Shown here one piece after another: positions 55,528 to 64,000 of a stretch of 64,000 bases of DNA (its first letter is position 1; each line of letters starts with the position of its first letter). The DNA is from Brevibacterium yomogidense (GTDB lineage: Bacteria; Actinomycetota; Actinomycetes; Actinomycetales; Brevibacteriaceae). Location of the stretch: NCBI RefSeq assembly GCF_900163715.1, contig NZ_FWFF01000017.1, positions 552,990 to 616,989 on the forward strand. The letters run 5' to 3'. The position numbers and the translations under genes are program-made. The notes under the pieces were generated by a model. That model ran no database searches, had not been told where the DNA came from, and worked only from the letters and a program-made list of their open reading frames with translations.

Positions 55528-55531
<4 letters not shown>
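54563..55531 (+). CDS. argB: Acetylglutamate kinase
   Basis: A 322-residue amino-acid kinase. [11 protein letters not shown] and [11 protein letters not shown] are the ATP-binding motifs; [14 protein letters not shown] and the C-terminal [13 protein letters not shown] are typical. An N-terminal helix of about 25 residues fits the arginine-sensitive hexameric type, so feedback inhibition is likely. It overlaps argJ and argD by 4 bases each. Confidence 0.96.
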
Positions 55532-58225
<2,694 letters not shown>

Positions 58226-58324
58226 ACTGACCACCCGGGCGCGCGCACGCGCCCACGATGCCGCAGACTTCAACCACAGCACGCCGCCCGCGGGCGGCGC
58301 ACACGAGACACAAGGAGAACCCTC

Positions 58325-61005
<2,681 letters not shown>

Positions 61006-61037
61006 GCAGGGAGCAGCGTCCGCCTGGTGGCAGGCAC

Positions 61038-61100
61038 GGGGCCGACCACGGCCGGGGATCGCACCGCAGCGGTGACGACGACCTCGGCCGTGGTCGGCCC
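61038..61100 (+). terminator. Large stem-loop after argH
   Basis: Bases 61038-61053 pair perfectly with 61085-61100 (16 bp). The 31-base loop contains an inner CACCGC/GCGGTG hairpin. It lies 32 bases after argH and probably ends the arginine operon. Confidence 0.6.
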
Positions 61101-61219
61101 TCGTCCGTCTGCCCTCGACGGCAGCCTCGTTCGTCTGCGCCGTTCGCCTGCTTCGTTCGCCTGCGCCGGGCCGCACGGCGAGGGGCAGGATGGTGACCGG
61201 CGGATGCGTGCGGGACGGT

Positions 61220-61225
61220 TACACT
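61220..61225 (+). promoter_or_regulatory. Candidate tyrS -10 box
   Basis: TACACT would start a leader of about 70 bases before tyrS. No T-box specifier/antiterminator is visible in that leader. Confidence 0.4.
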
Positions 61226-61301
61226 GTTGGGCGGCGCGCGACTGCGACCCGGCCGGGAATCGGCTGCAGGGGCGGAAGGCGACTGTGAAGGAAGGAATGC
61301 T

Positions 61302-62591
61302 GTGACTGACATCCTCAGCGAGCTGCAGGCCAGGAATCTCGTGGCGCTGTCCACCGACGAAGACGCGCTGCGCAGGGCGCTCACCGAGGAGACGGTCCGG
61401 TTCTATGTGGGCTTCGATCCCACCGCCCCCAGCCTGCACATGGGCAATCTCGTCCAGATCCTCACCGCGAAGCGCCTGCAGGAGGCCGGACATCAGCCGT
61501 TCGCGCTGGTGGGCGGCGCGACGGGACTCATCGGCGACCCGCGGATGTCGGGGGAGCGGACGCTCAACCCGCGCGAGGTCGTCGACGGCTGGGTCGACAG
61601 CATCCGCGGGCAGATCGAACGGTTCCTCGACTTCGACGGCCCGGTCGCCGCGCAGATGGTCAACAACCTGGACTGGACCGGCAGCCTCACGGCGCTGGAC
61701 TTCCTCCGGGACATCGGCAAGCACTTCTCGCTCAACCGGATGCTGGCCAAGGAGACGGTCGCCACCCGGCTGAACAGCGAGCACGGGATCTCCTTCACGG
61801 AGTTCTCCTACCAGATCCTCCAGGGCAATGACTTCCTCGAGCTGAACCGCCGCCACGGCATCACACTGCAGACTGGCGGATCGGACCAGTGGGGCAACCT
61901 GACATCCGGCGCGGATCTGATCCGCCGCGTGGAGCACAAGACCGTCCATGCACTGGCGACGCCCCTCATCACGAAGGCGGACGGCACCAAGTTCGGCAAG
62001 ACCGAATCCGGCACCGTGTGGCTGGACCCGGCACTCACCAGCCCGTACGCGTTCAGCCAGTTCTGGCTCAACGCGGATGACCGCGACGTCGTGAAGTACC
62101 TCCATGTGTTCTCCTTCCGGTCGCTCGAGGAGATCGAGGACATCCGTGTCCGCTTCGAGGAGGCACCGCACACTCGGATCGCCCAGAAGGCACTCGCTGA
62201 AGAGATCACGGCGATGGTCCACGGTGACGAGCAGGCGAAGCAGGCATTCGCCGCCGCAGACGCGCTGTTCCGCGGCGGTGAGCTGCGCGGCATCGACGGA
62301 TCGGCGCTGGCCGCGGCGACGGCGGAGCTGCCGCGCGGAGAGGTGACGGCGGCGCAGCTGGAAGACGGAGTGCCCGTCGCGGACGCTCTGGCACTGGCAG
62401 GGATCGTCAAGTCCAAGTCGGACGGACGCCGTGCCGTGCGTGAGGGCGGGGCCTACGTCAACAACGCGAAGGTGGAGGGCGAGGACGCCGTCGTCACCCA
62501 GGCTGATGTCCTTGACGCCGGCGGCTCCGGCGTCATCGTCCTGCGCCGCGGCAAGAAGACGCTGGGCGCGCTGTCGATCGTCAACAGCTGA
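61302..62591 (+). CDS. tyrS: Tyrosine-tRNA ligase
   Basis: A 429-residue class I synthetase. The HIGH-type motif is H46-M-G-N in PSLHMGNLVQ, and the KMSKS-type loop is K230-F-G-K-T. YQILQGNDFLEL and the tyrosine-binding GGSDQWGNL are present, and an S4 RNA-binding domain closes the C-terminus (DALALAGIVKSKSDGRRAVREGGAYVNNAKV). GTG 61302 is chosen for the GAAGGAA upstream and the correct family N-terminus; the frame extends further upstream without a ribosome binding site. Confidence 0.96.
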   Translation: MTDILSELQARNLVALSTDEDALRRALTEETVRFYVGFDPTAPSLHMGNLVQILTAKRLQEAGHQPFALVGGATGLIGDPRMSGERTLNPREVVDGWVDSIRGQIERFLDFDGPVAAQMVNNLDWTGSLTALDFLRDIGKHFSLNRMLAKETVATRLNSEHGISFTEFSYQILQGNDFLELNRRHGITLQTGGSDQWGNLTSGADLIRRVEHKTVHALATPLITKADGTKFGKTESGTVWLDPALTSPYAFSQFWLNADDRDVVKYLHVFSFRSLEEIEDIRVRFEEAPHTRIAQKALAEEITAMVHGDEQAKQAFAAADALFRGGELRGIDGSALAAATAELPRGEVTAAQLEDGVPVADALALAGIVKSKSDGRRAVREGGAYVNNAKVEGEDAVVTQADVLDAGGSGVIVLRRGKKTLGALSIVNS

Positions 62592-62603
62592 GCGGAGTCG
62601 ACG

Positions 62604-63614
62604 GTGGCGTCGAAGAGGACCGACCTGCGCGGACTCCTCGTCTTCACGACCACGGCTCTGGTACTCGGGTGGGCCGTGATGATCCCGTTGTGGATCGTCG
62701 TCGGCGGAGAACCCGTCTACGGTTCCCGCACTGCCGGTGAGGCCGCAGGGTCGGACTCGCTCGGGGCGGACCCCACCGCTGCTCCCTCGCCGGAGCAGCT
62801 CATGCGGCAGCTCATGCTCCAGGTCTTCCCGTCCGCGATGATGCTCACCCCGGCGCTCGCTGCGTGGATCGCAGTGCGGTGGGTCGACGGGATCCGCTTC
62901 CGGCCGATGTTCGCGGAGCTCGGACTCGCCCCGCGGCGGGGAGCGGAGCAGAGGCGACACCCTGCCGTCACCGCTCTCCTCTGGAGCGCCGCGGCGATCG
63001 TCGTGACCGTGCTGCTCGTGATGCTCAGCGTGGCGGTCGCGATCCTCTTCGGCCTGCTCGAACCGGACTGGTCCTTCCCCCTGCTCGCGGAGTCCGCGAC
63101 CGCGGCAGGCATTCCGGCAGCGGTGCTGGTCCTCATCCAGGTGGTGGCGATACCGGTCGCCGCCGTCATGCCGAACGGTCTGTTCGCGGCAGGGGAGGAG
63201 ATCGGGTGGCGCGGATACATGCTTCCCCGTCTCGTCCGGCTGACCGGGATCCCCGCCGCAGTCGCCCTGTCCGGCGCGGTCTGGGGACTGTGGCACGCTC
63301 CTGTCATCCTCCTGGGTTACAACTTCTCGCGTCCAGGGATCGACGGACTGCTCCTCATGATCACCGGCAGCATCTGCGTCGGCGCCTGGTTCTCCTGGCT
63401 GCGGATCCGCGGAGGCTCCGTCTGGCCTGCGATCGTCGCGCACGGCGCGCTGAATGCGGCGGCCGGCCTGTACCTGCTCGTGTCTGCCAGTCCTGACGTC
63501 GACGGTGCGACTGCTGGTCCGTTGGGCGTCGCGGGATGGGTCGTCTTCGGGCTCGCCGGCGCGGTCCTGTGCGGGACTCTGATGCGCTCCCGGCGCCTGA
63601 AGACGCAGGTGTGA
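62604..63614 (+). CDS. CPBP family intramembrane metalloprotease
   Basis: A 336-residue multipass membrane protein with the Abi/CAAX-protease motifs: motif 1 GEEIGWRGYMLP (EExxxR), motif 2 GAVWGLWHAPVIL with the His, and motif 3 AHGALNAA. About seven or eight helices are seen; a loop of some 40 residues (GSRTAGEAAGSDSL and on) lies between the first two. The substrate is unknown: relatives process prenylated peptides, bacteriocin precursors or anti-sigma factors. GTG 62604 lies 12 bases after tyrS, so it may be cotranscribed with it. Confidence 0.87.
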   Translation: MASKRTDLRGLLVFTTTALVLGWAVMIPLWIVVGGEPVYGSRTAGEAAGSDSLGADPTAAPSPEQLMRQLMLQVFPSAMMLTPALAAWIAVRWVDGIRFRPMFAELGLAPRRGAEQRRHPAVTALLWSAAAIVVTVLLVMLSVAVAILFGLLEPDWSFPLLAESATAAGIPAAVLVLIQVVAIPVAAVMPNGLFAAGEEIGWRGYMLPRLVRLTGIPAAVALSGAVWGLWHAPVILLGYNFSRPGIDGLLLMITGSICVGAWFSWLRIRGGSVWPAIVAHGALNAAAGLYLLVSASPDVDGATAGPLGVAGWVVFGLAGAVLCGTLMRSRRLKTQV

Positions 63615-63635
63615 CCGGTGACACCGCGTTCCGAG

Positions 63636-63665
63636 TTGCGCTGTCCGCTGGTCGTGGCATAGATT
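63636..63665 (+). promoter_or_regulatory. Putative rRNA operon promoter 1
   Basis: TTGCGC (63636-63641), an 18-base spacer, then TAGATT (63660-63665), followed by TACATCT. Its structure copies that of the promoter exactly 200 bases downstream. Confidence 0.55.
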
Positions 63666-63835
63666 TACATCTGTTGCTCGACGGGAACACCGAAGAGAAC
63701 AGGATGGCCGGTCGCATACGAACCGCAGTCGCCTGGTACCACTGGAACGGCAGTCGGCAACATCCACTCGAGGTTCTGGATCGCGGCGGTTTCGCAGCGT
63801 CTCCGGGGGTGTGACGCGGATCACGTAAAGGTGAT

Positions 63836-63865
63836 TTGCGGAGCTGGTTCGGGTGGGGATAGAGT
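63836..63865 (+). promoter_or_regulatory. Putative rRNA operon promoter 2
   Basis: TTGCGG (63836-63841), an 18-base spacer, then TAGAGT (63860-63865), followed by TACAACT. The bases around and after the -10 are shared with promoter 1 at 11 of 14 positions. Confidence 0.55.
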
Positions 63866-64000
63866 TACAACTCGTTCGTCAGGGAGAACGCAGCGGAAAC
63901 GGTGCGTGAATATCCGGGTGAGCGGTTTGGTTGTAACGATTATATGGAGAGCACCTTTCGGTGAGGGCTGGGCGTTGTTTGTGTCTGGTTGGATCGGTTT

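Larger units (their letters stand above)
63615..64000 (+). other. Gene-free region, probable rRNA operon control region and leader
   Basis: These 386 bases hold no credible coding frame and are more AT-rich than the rest of the window. They contain the two matched promoters listed separately, then about 130 bases of likely transcribed leader to the end of the window. The 16S rRNA gene itself is not reached: no match to its conserved 5' end is visible. Confidence 0.5.

Noticed and set aside
61006..61301. tRNA gene between argH and tyrS
   Set aside because: No cloverleaf with TTCGANNC T-arm could be found; the structure is a terminator-like stem-loop.
63536..63814. 92-codon frame across the end of the CPBP gene and the putative rRNA promoters
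   Set aside because: It overlaps the real gene out of frame, runs through both the promoter 1 elements and AT-rich sequence, and has no start signal.

Overview
The window looks like core chromosome of a high-GC Gram-positive bacterium, most likely an actinomycete of the Micrococcales type. The evidence is gene order and content: ftsK-pgsA-cinA-clgR-DUF3046-recA-recX-miaB-x-miaA-dapF, lexA divergent from a LysM cell-division suppressor gene, DUF1844 divergent from infC-rpmI-rplT, argCJBDFRGH, and GC-rich codon use with many GTG starts. Genus cannot be fixed from the sequence alone. I see no insertion sequence, prophage, CRISPR array or tRNA gene.

Layout. 1-7.4 kb: the tail of an M16 peptidase gene, sodA, then lysine/sulfur amino-acid genes (dapB, a TPR membrane protein, a PatB/MalY C-S lyase), an opposing membrane acyltransferase, and dapA with RNase J. 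7.5-14.2 kb: an accessory-looking glycolate/lactate block with an IclR regulator, a lactate/glycolate permease, a GlcD oxidase fused to a GlcG-like DUF336 domain, and malate synthase A. The inferred route is 2-hydroxy acid uptake, oxidation to glyoxylate, and condensation to malate. 14.3-32 kb: DUF1846 protein, FtsK, PgsA, CinA/PncC, ClgR, RecA/RecX, MiaB, MiaA, DapF, a methyltransferase, HflX and a DinG-like helicase. 32-33.6 kb: the lexA/LysM SOS pair. 33.6-38.2 kb: a tightly coupled his operon (hisC, hisB, an unknown membrane protein, hisH, hisA/priA), then an SseB-family gene. 38.3-45.3 kb: translation genes (infC, rpmI, rplT, an rRNA methyltransferase, pheS, pheT). 45.3-52.1 kb: an SDR oxidoreductase, a UbiB-family kinase, the MetNIQ methionine transporter and a quinone oxidoreductase. 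52.3-61 kb: a complete argCJBDFRGH run. 61.3-64 kb: tyrS, a CPBP protease, and two matched strong promoters that probably drive an rRNA operon starting just beyond the window.

Regulation visible in sequence. At several genes (dapA, pgsA, dapF, tsnR-like, hisC, argC) a TANNNT box ends six or seven bases before the start codon, as expected for leaderless mRNA. LexA-type boxes precede recA and sit between lexA and the LysM gene. infC has an ATC start with a strong Shine-Dalgarno and a terminator-like hairpin in its leader. GC-rich perfect hairpins close many transcription units. The least ordinary items are the GlcD-DUF336 fusion with an apparent internal translation start, the inverted repeat between permease and oxidase genes, the unknown membrane protein inside the his operon, and the short tandem repeats after the rRNA methyltransferase gene.
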